64,000 nt of DNA from Rebecca billardiae RCC1528. Taxonomy: Eukaryota > Haptophyta. Shown here in pieces: positions 43,088-56,425 of the stretch. Below the pieces are notes generated by a model. The model saw nothing but the letters and a program-made list of their open reading frames with translations. It searched no databases and was not told the origin of the DNA. A program made the translations under genes and the position numbers. Position 1 is the stretch's first letter. Each line of letters opens with the position of its first letter. The stretch covers positions 2,108,001 through 2,172,000 of the forward strand of contig OZ251234.1 of the NCBI GenBank assembly GCA_965240325.2, written 5' to 3'.

Positions 43088-44308
43088 ATGCTGAGGCGAT
43101 GCCAGCGTTCGAGTCCCATCCTCCTGCGCGCGCTTGTGCTGCTCGTCGCGCCCCACATCATGCACTGCGAGGTGTCAAAGAGTGCGCCGCCTTCCAAGCA
43201 GCACGCCTTCTTTTCGCCCACCGCGCTGGTTGTCGCGCAAGGTGGGCATGCTGCCGAGCAGGAGCGATTCAACGCCATCCTGAGCGGCTCCACGGCGCAT
43301 CGCCTGGTCGTGGTGAACGCGTTCGGGCGTGTGTCCACCGCGCGCGTCATCGCGCACAATCTCGCCGCCCACTTCGCCGATGGGTCCGAGTGGGAGCGAG
43401 TCGCCTTTGCGTACGCGCACGGCGAGGTGCTGCGCGACGCGCTCGACGCCGATCCGAAGTTCAGGGCCTCGGGTGGGGGCTGCACTGTGTTCGAAGTGCG
43501 CGGGCGGTACTGGGGCGAGTTCCTGAGCTATCTCCGCGCAGACGCTGTCTCTCGCTTTGAGCACGTCTTCCTGCTGCTCGACGACCTGCTGATGCCCAGC
43601 TCTGGCGCTCTGCGCGTGAGCGTGCCGCGCCTGCTCCACTCGATGCGCGCTCTCGGCGTCAGCCTGATCTCGCCAGCGATCGAGGGCAGCCACATGTTAT
43701 ACGTGGCGATGCGGGACCTGACGGCCAACCGCTGCATACGCCGCGTGCACACCATCGAGCTTTTTGCGACGCTCTTCGAGCAGCGCGCGTGGGCGTGTTT
43801 TATGTCCATGCTCGACAGCTCGCTTGTCGGCGGCTGCGGCTATGACGCGTGCTTTCCCAAGCACTGCCCGCTGTACCGCGCGGCCATCGACGACACGGCA
43901 GTGGCTTACCACCTCGAGCGGCGGTGGCCAAGCCACCATGCCGTCCTAAGCATGTCCAACTCAGAGCGCATGCTTCTCTTCACGCTCCAGCACAATCGCG
44001 CTGGCACTGGCGACAAAGGCCAAGGGCAAGGAGCTGTCGGCAGTCGCCTCACACGCAATGGTACGCGCAGCACTCACGGGCGGAAGCAGACGCCCCGGCG
44101 GATCGAAAAGATGCGTATCAACCCGTGCTGGCGTGAGACGAATGCGACGCAGCATCAGGGCTTTCGTGGCTCTGGGGAGCTGTGGCGCAAGCTGAACTGC
44201 ACCCCGACCGCGGATCTGCTGGCTGCGGACGCCATCCCCCAGGATGAAATGCGGCTAGCATGCCAACCCGCACCCGCCGGCCCGAACCCATCGCCGTACG
44301 TGGCGTGA
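43088..44308 (+). CDS. Type II membrane glycosyltransferase-like protein (DUF707-like), copy 2
   Basis: 406 residues. Nearly identical to the gene at 39165 through ~residue 330, including the signal anchor and all motifs listed there. Differences are a few substitutions (for example SHMLYVAMR for SQVLYVAMR) and a rearranged, 5-residue-shorter basic segment before the conserved C-terminus (ELWRKLNCTPTADLLAADAI). Both copies are open throughout, so both may be functional. Confidence 0.6.
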   Translation: MLRRCQRSSPILLRALVLLVAPHIMHCEVSKSAPPSKQHAFFSPTALVVAQGGHAAEQERFNAILSGSTAHRLVVVNAFGRVSTARVIAHNLAAHFADGSEWERVAFAYAHGEVLRDALDADPKFRASGGGCTVFEVRGRYWGEFLSYLRADAVSRFEHVFLLLDDLLMPSSGALRVSVPRLLHSMRALGVSLISPAIEGSHMLYVAMRDLTANRCIRRVHTIELFATLFEQRAWACFMSMLDSSLVGGCGYDACFPKHCPLYRAAIDDTAVAYHLERRWPSHHAVLSMSNSERMLLFTLQHNRAGTGDKGQGQGAVGSRLTRNGTRSTHGRKQTPRRIEKMRINPCWRETNATQHQGFRGSGELWRKLNCTPTADLLAADAIPQDEMRLACQPAPAGPNPSPYVA

Positions 44309-44580
44309 CACTACTGAAGCGCCGTGACCGGCGATTCATGATGAGCATCGTCGCCACTCACTCATACGACTACTATATATATAAATATATATACGACTGA
44401 CACTGATGCTGACTATAATTATATTCGCGGCACCGCCGCGCGGAGTGCAGCGCGGACGACTTGGCTTAGCAGTTAGCATGGCAGCATGGCTGACACTTGA
44501 CAATGACAGGCTGTGGCGGCATCACTCGGCGACTCACTCGTAATGCGCTGTCGTCCGAGCAGTCGATCAGACGGCTGCTG

Positions 44581-45008
44581 CTACATGGGTGGGCACGCGA
44601 GCCTCGTCGGCGTGTGCGTCGGCAGGGGGGGCGGCCCCGCGCTGCCAGCGGCGGCACTCCTCCGCCCCGCCCCGCCGCCGCCGCCCGCCCCGGCAGCGGC
44701 GGCCGCAACGCCATCAGCTGCACCCCCGTCTTCATCCGCGCGGCGGCGCCACTCGGCCACCGGCCGCAGCCCCTCGAGCACCGCCGCCAGCGGCACGGTG
44801 GCGAGCGCGGCCGCGCAGTCGTTCACGCCGTACGGAATCAGCAGCTCGTCCGACGCGCGGCCGACGGGCGTGCGCTGCCGCCAGCTGGAGTTGGTGCTCG
44901 CGGTGGGCGCGCGGCTGCCCCCGGGCCCGGGCTGCACGGCCATGGAGAGAGCGAATTGGATCAAGTCGCACTCCTCCTCCTCCTCCTCCTCCTCCTCCTC
45001 CTCCTCCT

Positions 45009-45039
<31 letters not shown>

Positions 45040-45720
45040 TGCTGCTGCTGCTGCTGCCGCGGCCTCCACCCTGGCGGCGGCGGCGGCGCCGAGGTGCGCG
45101 CCGCCCGCGCCTCGCCACGCGCCCCGCTGCTGCAGCGCGCGCCCAGCGCGGCCAAACACGCGGGGAGCGCCCGCGTACGCTCGGCCCGGGGCGCTGGTGT
45201 GCCCGCGCGGGTGTGTGCGGGAGCCGCCGGGCCGCTGCGGCGCGTACCGCGGCCACGCCGCCGCCCACGCTGCCGCGCCGCCGCCGCCCCCGCCGCGCCA
45301 CGCGCCGGCCGGCGCCGCGTGCCACCGCCCCGGCTGCTGCCGCCGGTAGCGCGCGGCCAGCGCGGGCAGACAGAACTCGGGGCCGAGGCGGCGCAAGCCA
45401 AAGGGCGGCGCATCGGCGAGCGTGGCAAAGAGGTGCGTGTAGTGCGTGCCCCAGCCCGCCACCTTGCGCGCCGGCGTCGAGCCCGGCGCCGCGCCGTTGG
45501 GCGGCGGCGCCACCGCCCCGCCGGCTCGGCCGGCGCGTTCGGCCGGCGTGGCGGCCATGCTGGCCGGCGCGGCGGCCATGCTGGCCGGCGCGGCGGCCAT
45601 GCTGCTTTGCCACAGGTCCCGGCGCGCGTGCAGCAGGACGAGGAGCTCGGCGCTCTCAGGCAGGTGCACCGGACCCGCCGAGTTGTGCAGCAGCCGGTGC
45701 ACGGGGCCGAGCGCGCGCAG

Positions 45721-45751
<31 letters not shown>

Positions 45752-46773
45752 TCGACCACCTCGACCGGCGGCGGGCAGCGCGCGCCGCCGCCGAGCGCGT
45801 CGGGGCCCGCGGGCGGCGACGCGGCGCGCGCCGGCTCGGGCGCGGCCGCGGCTTCGCTGAGCGCCGGCAGGCGCACGACGACGGGCGCGGGCCCGAGCTG
45901 CCACAGCAGGTGCAGCTCCGAGCGCGCGCCCGGCGGGCGGAATGGCAGCTGGTTCTTCTGGAAGTTGCCGCCGCACCAGCGGCCGGAGGGCGGGTGGCGC
46001 TCGGCCAATAGGAAGCAGCCGTTGGGCACGCGGCTCATGTGCTCACCGCCGGGCGCGCGGCGGTGCGCGGCGAGGTGCGCGCGCAGGCCGCCGGACGGGG
46101 GGCGGTGCAGGGCGAGCGGCGCGAGGAAGGGCGCGGCGAGCCGCGGCGGCGTCGCGTTCCGGCACATGCACGACGCCCACACGCCATCCAGCGCGCCGGC
46201 GGACGCGGCGAGGGCGGCGGACGCGCCGCGCGGCAGGCGATCGGCGCCGCCCGCCGCCGAGCCGGCGGCGCGCTCGGCGCGCTCGCCACCGCGGAAGAGG
46301 CGGCAGTCCTCGAGCTGGCCGCCCGCGCAGCGCGGCGTCTTGGCGAGCAGCGGCGCGCGCTGCAGCGTCGCCAGCCCAGCCGTGAGCAGCACGACCATCG
46401 TCAGCTTGCGCGCGGGCGGCCAGCCGCGGCGCGCGGCGACGGCCGCGCCGATCGACGGGCACTGCGCGCCCTTGCCCACGCGGAGCGCGCCGACGAAGCG
46501 CGCGCGCGGCTCGCCGAGCGCGAGGGCCTCGGCGCGCGTGAGCTCGAGCACCGACGGGTTGAAGCCCTCGCCGTACGCGCCGCGCGGCAGGCTGGCGTCG
46601 AGCGCGCGCGCGCGCGTGCCGCGCGGCGCGCGCTCGGGCGCGCGGCAGCCGCGCGCGCGCTCGGCGGCGCAGAGGAAGGGCACGCGCGACACGAGGTCGC
46701 CGCGCTCGAGTGCGGCCCGGCCGAAGAGCCACTCGCGGCCGAAGCCCGTCAGTGGCGCCGCCGGGCCGCTCAT
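44581..46773 (-). CDS. GH130/GH43-like five-bladed propeller protein, possible glycan phosphorylase or beta-mannosyltransferase-like
   Basis: 730 residues, one frame. Propeller-type signatures: YGEGFNPSVLELTRAEAL, RFVGALRVGKGAQC, EDCRLFRGG, FQKNQLPFR, ELHLLWQLGPAPVVVRL, HNSAGPVHLPESAELLVLLH, THYTHLFATLADAPPFGLR, GPEFCLPA, CDLIQFALSMAV and LLIPYGVNDCAAALATVPLA. The pattern (NP..., EDxR, KN.PF, late GxxDC) recalls GH130 and related GT108-type enzymes, but the catalytic acid cannot be fixed. A hydrophobic stretch near 130 (KLTMVVLLTAGLATL) may be an anchor. A run of ~18 Ala then ~14 Glu (window 44967-45060) interrupts the last blade. The C-terminal ~60 residues are low complexity. Divergent from DNAJC11, with 183 bp between starts. 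Confidence 0.55.
44967..45060. repeat. (CTC)n-(GCC)n-(GCT)n coding microsatellite
   Basis: Triplet tracts encode poly-Ala followed by poly-Glu on the minus strand inside the propeller-protein gene. The phase is preserved, so length changes would not shift the frame. Confidence 0.85.
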
Positions 46774-46956
46774 CGACTGCCCGCGTGCGCGCTCGTGCCG
46801 GCCGCCATCGCCGCCGTCTTGCCAGGCGGACCAGGTTGTCCGCAGCCGGCTGGCTGCGTGCGCGCGGCCGCGCGCGAGCAGGCGGCGGCGCGCGGCGTCA
46901 TCAGCACTGCAAGGGTGGCCGCGCGGCGCCTGAGCGCGCGTGCACGCACACCGACG

Positions 46957-49950
<2,994 letters not shown>

Positions 49951-50963
49951 GCGGCGGAGGGGGCCGCGAGGGAGTGCGCCGGTGGTGGCTCGGCGCTGCC
50001 ACCGCCTCGCCGCCCAGCCAGCGGCGGCGTCACAGCGGCCTTTGCGCGCCGCCGTCGTCGTCGTGGCCCGTGGCCGGCCGGGGTGGCGGCAGGCTGCGCC
50101 ACTCCGCACTCGGCCCGGACGCGAGAGCCGCGCGACAAAATAATCCCCGCCGCTCGCTGCCTGGCCGCCGCGGCGTATCCAACCGGTCCAGACCTCGGGA
50201 TTTGCCAGCCAAAACCAAAACCCACCCCAGGTGGGTTTCCGGGTGGAAATCTGGGCGCCGCGCTCCCGGACTCAGCTGAACGCCGCCGCCGCCGCCACCT
50301 CGCTCGCGCCTACCGCCGCCAGGGCGAGGCCGCGCGATGTCCAGTAGAGCTTCCGATGGGACGCAGCGGGGCGGTAGCGAGGCGGTGAACTACTGTAGCT
50401 TGCGCTTGGCGCAGCGCTTCGCGCCCTCGCACCTGGAAGGTCAGCTTGAGGCCCGCGCGAGCGCGAGCTTGCGCCGCCGCCGCGTTCAGCCAGAGATATG
50501 GGCGCCTTGCCTGCCGAGGCAGCAGAGAGGCACGCACGCGCGGGAAGCCGCTGGGCACCATGGCGCGCGCCTACGATCGTACTGTAACATGGCTCACGCC
50601 TTCCTGGGATGCGCGCCTCGGGTTGCTCTCAGCGCGCGCATACTTTGCGGGGATGACAGCACGGCTGAAGTGAGAGGCGGCGCACACGTCCGTGCGGGCT
50701 CAAGGCGCGGAGAAGATGGGCAGACGCGAGTCGCCCGGCGCAGGGCGGCGCAGAAAGGCTCTATGCCTCTGCCCGACGGCGTGCGCCATCGCCGCGTGCA
50801 CGTCTACGACCGCGGCGGCGCGGCAGCCGGCGGCGCCTCGCGGCGGATGGCTGTGGCGGCGCACGCGGCGCACGCGGCGGGTTTTGAATTTCCGAGTTTC
50901 CCAAATCCTGAGGTCTGGACCGGTTGGAAATCCATGCATCAGTAAAAAAGAAATACTGTAAAG
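49951..50963. other. Intergenic, short inverted repeat, no gene seen
   Basis: 50175-50206 (CCAACCGGTCCAGACCTC) and 50900-50935 carry inverted copies of a ~28-bp segment 700 bp apart, possibly ends of a small element. The open frames here have no domain. Confidence 0.4.
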
Positions 50964-52373
50964 ATGAAATGCAACGACGCCGCGACGCGCGCGTTCTCGC
51001 GCATCCGCTTCATCGCCATCCTCGCCCGCGCGCGGGAGCGCCCGCCGTCCGTGCGGCGCCGCGCGGGCATGCGCGCGCTGATCGTCGACACGGATGTGGC
51101 GATCGACGACGCGATCGCGTTCGCGATGCTCCCGCCGCCCGTCCTCGTCACCACCGTCGGCGGCATGCTGCCCGCGCGCGTCGGCGCGCCGGCCGCGCTC
51201 CGGCTGCTGCTCGCGCTCGCCGACGCGCGCGCGCCGCGCGGGCGCGAGGCGCGCGTGGTCGCGGGGCTCGAGGCGCCGCGCGACTGGGTCGGCGCGGCCT
51301 CGTGGGCGCCCGGCTACCGCCGCCGCTGCGAGCGCATGCTCGACGACATCCACGCGCCGCCGCTGCCGCTCGCGGCCGCCGACGCGGCGGCCGCCACGGC
51401 CGGCACGGCGGCGGCCGCGGCCGCGCTGGTCGAGGCGGCGCGCGCGCACGCGGCGGGGGGCGGGGCGAGGCTGGTCTGCCTCGGCCCGCTCACCAACGTC
51501 GCCGCCGCCATCGCCCTCGACCCCGCCTTCCTCCCCTCCCTCGCCGAGCTCGTCGTCCTCGGCGGCGCGGCGCGCGCCGCCGGCAACGGGCCGGGCGGCG
51601 CTGAGTGGAACTTCTGGTGCGACCCGGGGGCGGCGCACGGCGTGCTGGAGGCGGTGCGCGTGCTGCAGGCGGCGGGGCGCGCCGCGCCGCGCGTCGCCAT
51701 GCTCGGCAACGAGGTCGTCAACGAGCGCGCCTTCGACACCGCGTCCGCGCTCGGCCGCGCGCTTGCGAGCCCGACAGAGGGCGCGCGCGCAGACTGGCCG
51801 CGCGCGTGGTGCGGGCGTCGGCTGATCGCGCTGCAGCCCGAGGCGCTGGCGATGGACCCGCTCGCCGCGGCGTACGTGCTGCGCCCGTCCGTCCTCCACC
51901 TCGAGACCGCGCACGTCGCCGTCGACCCCGCCACCGGCGTCTGCGCGGAGGACGGCGCGCGCGGCGCGGCCGTGCAGCTGGCGACGGCGGTCGACAGCGG
52001 CGCGTATGGTCGGCTGCTGGCGCGCTGCTTCGTGCGGCGCGGGCGTGGGGGCGCGCGCGGCGAGGAGGAGGAGGGGGAGGAGGGCTGGGAGGAGGACGCG
52101 CCGCGCCCGAGCGGCGGCGCGCGCGCTCTCTGCGCCGGCTGCGCGCTCGGCTGGCGCCGGCTGGCGCGCGCGCTGCTGCGGCGCGCCGCGCCGGCGCGCG
52201 CGGCCGCCGCCTTTGCCCCGCTGCCAGCAGGCGCGCGCGCGAGCGCGCGGTCGGAGGAGGGCGCGGCGCGGCGAGGGAGCGCGCGGCGTGTCGCGCCCGG
52301 TGGCGCGCGCGCCGAGCCCGCGTGGCGCCCCCCGACCGACGTCGAGCACATCGACCCGAAGCTGTACCTTTGA
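50964..52373 (+). CDS. Inosine-uridine-type nucleoside N-ribohydrolase
   Basis: 469 residues from the ATG at 50964; Met36 (51069, MRALIVDTD) is an alternative start, the first 35 residues then being a possible targeting peptide. These enzymes hydrolyse the N-glycosidic bond of nucleosides for salvage. Signatures: the Ca2+-binding DTDVAIDDA (residues 42-50), LVTTVGGML, VCLGPLTNVAAAI, VVLGGAARAAGNGPGG and AEWNFWCDPGAAHGVL. The usual late H-D-P-L motif reads AMDPLAAAYVL, so the His is replaced by Met, which may change leaving-group activation. A C-terminal acidic and Arg-rich insertion (GEEEEGEEGWEEDA) precedes a short tail. No introns. Confidence 0.85.
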   Translation: MKCNDAATRAFSRIRFIAILARARERPPSVRRRAGMRALIVDTDVAIDDAIAFAMLPPPVLVTTVGGMLPARVGAPAALRLLLALADARAPRGREARVVAGLEAPRDWVGAASWAPGYRRRCERMLDDIHAPPLPLAAADAAAATAGTAAAAAALVEAARAHAAGGGARLVCLGPLTNVAAAIALDPAFLPSLAELVVLGGAARAAGNGPGGAEWNFWCDPGAAHGVLEAVRVLQAAGRAAPRVAMLGNEVVNERAFDTASALGRALASPTEGARADWPRAWCGRRLIALQPEALAMDPLAAAYVLRPSVLHLETAHVAVDPATGVCAEDGARGAAVQLATAVDSGAYGRLLARCFVRRGRGGARGEEEEGEEGWEEDAPRPSGGARALCAGCALGWRRLARALLRRAAPARAAAAFAPLPAGARASARSEEGAARRGSARRVAPGGARAEPAWRPPTDVEHIDPKLYL

Positions 52374-54650
52374 CGCCGAGTAGAGTAAGTGACCGTGGCG
52401 GCGGACTGAATCGCTTAAGAGCTATACTAGCTATATAGTGTCAGTGATGATGCCGAGCGTCGTCGCTGGCGCGCAGCGATGCGCCGCCGGCGCCGCGATA
52501 CTACAGCGAGTAACTGCTACACCGGGACCTAGCAGCTGGATATACGTGCTACGGCGTGCTATTATTCATGGCCCGCGGTGCAGGGCGGAGCGCGTAGCGT
52601 GGAGCCACGCCGGGGGCCCTCACTACGTTGGAATCAAAAAGAGCTTTTGCATGATCAAAGAAAAGGGGATGATGGGGGACGATTAAGATTTTGAGGGCTG
52701 TTGGAGGGTGAGTTTTCGACTTTTTGAGGGGGGGTATGGCTGTCCATCACAGCTTAAAAGGCCGCGCCCGCTGCAATTCTTGTATCTACTATGGACGGAC
52801 GTGGGATCAGATACCCCGGGGGTGAAACAAGTGAGTATTCCCATCCCTCTTGTATGCTGAAGTACGAGTTTGCCGAGCGACGTTTGATTGTTTTGGGTCG
52901 AAACCAGCTATGAAGCCAGATTCTTTTGAATAGTGCTTGTTCAAATACGTTACCCGTCTGTCTCGATGGATGAACCGCCTCGTCATATTAAAAGAGATTC
53001 CTTTCAATAGCGCTTGTCCAACCAAGTTACCCGCCTGCCTCGATGGATGAACCTCCTCATAATATTGAAAGCTAGAGATTCTTTTGAATAGCGCTATTTA
53101 AAGCCAGTTACCCGCTTGCCTCGATGGATGAACCTCGTCCTGTGCCATAAGCCCATAATGAAAGAGAGGCGCTTGTGAAAACAGGTTACCCGCCCGCCAG
53201 CGTTTGCGGGAGGCGCGACACGCCCGAGGCAGCGGGCGAGGATGCCGTGCAAAGGCGTGCGCGCCGCGCCGGTGCCCTCGCGCCGGTGGCGTGGGCTGGC
53301 TGGCTGCTGGTCTCGCCCACGCGCCCCACTCGCCCCAAGCGCGCAACGCCTGCGGGAAGCGCCGGCACCATACCTAACTAACCTGCGCGTCGACGCCCGT
53401 CCTGCCGCGGCCCGCGCCCTCGATCGATCGTCGATTGCACGCGACGAGGAGGTGCCCAGCGCGCACTTTACGCTGCGCGCATCATCGAGTGGTCGCCCAG
53501 CGAGCGCGGGCAGCCACCGGGCCGGCTGACGGCGGGCGCAGCAGCGCAGCTGCCAGCTGCGGACGCGCAGCGGGCGCGGAGTGGAGGCCGGCGCGGCGGC
53601 CGGGCAGCGGCGGCCGGCGCGGCAGCACGCTCGTATACATCGCGGCAGCTACCGCCGTCGTGCGGGGAAAGCACACGCTCTCGGCGGCTTCCAAGATGCC
53701 GACGGGCCACGGCGTGCAGGCTGCGTGCGCGCTGCAGTGGCTGTGTCGAGCTGCTGCGGCGTGTGCTCGAGGCGCGGCGCTCGCACGGGCTACGCGGGCG
53801 CAGCGGGTGCGCGCAGCTGGCGCACGCAGTGCCACGTCCTGCGGCGCCAGTTTGGCGGCCGTCCGCCCCCCCGAGCTCGAGTTCTGCGCGCTTTGCGACG
53901 GCGCGGCCGGCCGCGCCCATCTGCCTGCTTGCTTGGGCACGCCAGCATGGCCGCCGCCGGGCCTGCTACGCGCGCCGAAGCTGGAGGGCGGAGGAGGGCG
54001 CTGGGCTGCTCCTACGGCGTGCTGCAGCCCGGGCAGGCTCTACCGCGGCGCGGCGAGGCCGTCGCGCCTGCTCGCCGCCGTCGAGTCGCCCGTGCTGCGT
54101 GACCCTCGGCCGCACGTGCTCGGCGGCACCGCAGCAGCGGCGGCAGCAGGCGTCCCATACCAGTATGCTCGAGCCGCTGTGCGCACCCAAGGCGCGAGCT
54201 GCTCGAGCGGGCCAGGTGGGCCCAGGGGGTGCGCGCAGCTGGCACACGCAGCCCCGCGTCATGGGGTGTCGGTTTGACGGTCGCCAGCCCCTGTGGGCTC
54301 GAGCGCTGTGCGCTTCACCACGGAGGTGCCGGCAGCGCCCCGTGGCGCGCAACGGCGGGGCAGCATGGCCGCCGCCGGCGCCGCCGCACATGCCGCCGCT
54401 TACGGGCAGTCGAGAGCTTGGGGCAGCACCTACGGCGCATGCTGCAGCTCGGGCGGGCTCTGCCAGCCTGCTGTGGCGTGATCGCGCATTTTCCAGACCG
54501 TCGACTCGCCCGCGCTGCATAATATTCCATTAGTTTGTTTGCCGCGCGTGCTCGACGGCGCTCCGCGCTGCTGCTGCCGCTACGGCCGCGCGTTGGACGG
54601 ACAGCATATGCCGACGGAGGGTGCACCGCGGGCCCCTAACTACATTGGTT
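52374..54650. other. Intergenic: AT-rich tandem repeats, then a degenerate duplicated segment
   Basis: 52600-53200 is AT-richer and includes an ~85-bp tandem repeat. 53700-54500 is GC-rich with an imperfect ~422-bp direct duplication (for example GGTGCGCGCAGCTGG at 53806 and 54228). None of the open frames has a recognisable domain. Confidence 0.45.
52915..53200. repeat. ~85-bp tandem repeat, 3-4 degenerate copies
   Basis: Each unit contains TTCTTTTGAATAG-like, AAGTTACCCGCCTGCC-like and CTCGATGGATGAACC segments. The units lie at about 52918-53000, 53001-53080, 53081-53160 and a partial one to 53200. Confidence 0.8.
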
Positions 54651-54689
54651 CTATGGATAATGGAAGGACCGCGGAACGCGGTCACTATT

Positions 54690-54745
54690 GTATATATAGT
54701 ATATAGTATATATCATATAGTAGCGTATATATATATGCTGATAGT
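54690..54745. repeat. TA/GTATA-rich tract
   Basis: AT-rich run of TATATAGTATATAGTA type in the 3' flank of the GT90 gene. Confidence 0.6.
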
Positions 54746-54886
54746 ACGTCGTATCGTAGTAGAGTAGTAGTAGAATCGCGCGTCGTCGTCTGCTGAGGCG
54801 CGGCCCCGCCAGTGCCATATCGTCATGCATGCTCAGATGCCGCTGCGCATCATCGTCGTCATCATCATCGCGCGCCGTCAGCCCGC

Positions 54887-56425
54887 TCATGGTGACAGTG
54901 GTGGGCTGCTGCGTGTTCGGCCGCGCCGCCGCTGCTGCTGGCGCCGACGTGTCGACCGCGCGGCGCCAGCAGCCCCCCTTCGCTCGGCGGCGTCTGCGCG
55001 CGCGCCCATCTCCACCAGGCTGCCGTAGGCGCGCAGCAACAGCCCCACGTAGAGGTCCACGTCCCGCACGTCCAGCTGGCGCAGCACCACGCGGCGGCCG
55101 GCGGCGGCGATCGCCTCGGCGCGCTCGGGATGCGCGCGCGCCCACGCGATGCGCGCGCACAGGTCGGAGAGGTCGGCCGCGACGGGCACGTAGTGCACCC
55201 ACGGCGCGAGCAGCCCGTAGTAGAACTCTCTCCAGCCGCCCGGCTCGACGATCAGCAGCGTGAAGCCGAGCGCCAGCAGACGCCACAGCCGGTCCGCGAA
55301 GCCGTTGTTGCCCACGTGCACGTACAGCCGCGCGGCGGCGGCGAGCTGCTGCTCGGGGATGCGCGGGCCGAGCCAGCTGCTCGCGGTGCGCTCGCCCACC
55401 TGCGCCTTCACGAAGCGCGAGTGCTCGTTGTACCCGCTGAAGCGCGCGTCCAGCACAGCACCGCCACCGCCGCCGCCGCCGCCGTGCTCGCCGCACGTGC
55501 CGTTGACGCTGAGCTCGACGAGGCGGACGCGCTGGTGGCGGCGCCAGAGGCCGGTGAGCGTCTCGCACCCCCACGCGCGGCCGCGCGCCGCCGGGTCCCA
55601 CCCCTTCTTCACGTCCTCCGCGCAGCGCGCGCCGCGCGGCGCGTGGTTGGCTGGGTAGTAGAGGTCGCCACGCGCGCCGCAGCCGACCGCGCAGCCGAGC
55701 GAGCCGCGCCAGATTGCGCGGTCCGGGCGCGCGCGCCAGGGCGCGGCGTCGGCGAGGGCGAGGAGCTCGGCGCGCGCCGCCTCGAACCCGTGGCCGAACT
55801 GCCCGCGCGTGTGCGTCGGCAGCAGCACCTCGAGGAAGCCGCCATTGTTCTGGATGCCAAACACGGCCGGCAGGCCCGACGCGGCCGCCTCGCGCACCGG
55901 GAACTCGGGCCAGTCGAGGGGCGTGACGAAGAGGTCGAGGGGGCGCGCGGGGCGGAGGGAGGGGTGCGCGAGCAGCGCGCGCTTCACGTGCACCTTCTGG
56001 CCCTTGTCCTTGCTCGTCAGCTCGAGCTCGCTCGCCGGCGCGCCGCGCGGCGCGACCGTGAGCCGCTGCAGGCGCGGCACGGTCGAGCGGCGCGCCGCGG
56101 CGAGGTGGCGCTCGCGGATGCCGCCCGCCGCGAGCCACGGCGCGAACTGCGAGCCGATCGCCTCCTCGACGCTCATGCTCCACCGCCACGTCGCGTTCGG
56201 CGGCAGCTCGGCGACAACCCACGCGCGGCGCGTCGGCGCGGCCGCGCCGTCCGCGCGCCGCGCGCGCGCGCCGCCGCCGCCCGCCGGCGGCGCGGAGGGC
56301 GTGTGGTTGCGCGCAGCTGCGCTGGGTGGCGAGTGTGCTGCGTGGTCGCGCGGCGGGCGCCCGACGGCACAGGCCGAGATCAGCGCCAGAGCGAGCGGCA
56401 TCCGACGCGAGCGGCCGGACGCCAT
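54887..56425 (-). CDS. Glycosyltransferase family 90 (CAP10-like) protein
   Basis: 512 residues from the ATG at 56425. An N-terminal hydrophobic segment (MPLALALISACAVG, residues ~9-22) predicts a signal anchor, so it should act in the secretory pathway. GT90 features: LPAVFGIQNNGGFLEVLLPT, AIWRGSLGCAVGCGAR (~238), RVRLVELSVNGTCG, DARFSGYNEHSRFVKAQVGE, ARLYVHVGNNGFADRLWRLL, LALGFTLLIVEPGGWREFYY, APWVHYVPVAADLSDL and IAWARAHPERAEAIAAAG. Family members transfer xylose or glucose to proteins and glycans; the donor and acceptor here are unknown. The C-terminal ~40 residues are low complexity. No introns. Confidence 0.88.
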   Translation of the reverse strand: MASGRSRRMPLALALISACAVGRPPRDHAAHSPPSAAARNHTPSAPPAGGGGARARRADGAAAPTRRAWVVAELPPNATWRWSMSVEEAIGSQFAPWLAAGGIRERHLAAARRSTVPRLQRLTVAPRGAPASELELTSKDKGQKVHVKRALLAHPSLRPARPLDLFVTPLDWPEFPVREAAASGLPAVFGIQNNGGFLEVLLPTHTRGQFGHGFEAARAELLALADAAPWRARPDRAIWRGSLGCAVGCGARGDLYYPANHAPRGARCAEDVKKGWDPAARGRAWGCETLTGLWRRHQRVRLVELSVNGTCGEHGGGGGGGGAVLDARFSGYNEHSRFVKAQVGERTASSWLGPRIPEQQLAAAARLYVHVGNNGFADRLWRLLALGFTLLIVEPGGWREFYYGLLAPWVHYVPVAADLSDLCARIAWARAHPERAEAIAAAGRRVVLRQLDVRDVDLYVGLLLRAYGSLVEMGARADAAERRGAAGAARSTRRRQQQRRRGRTRSSPPLSP

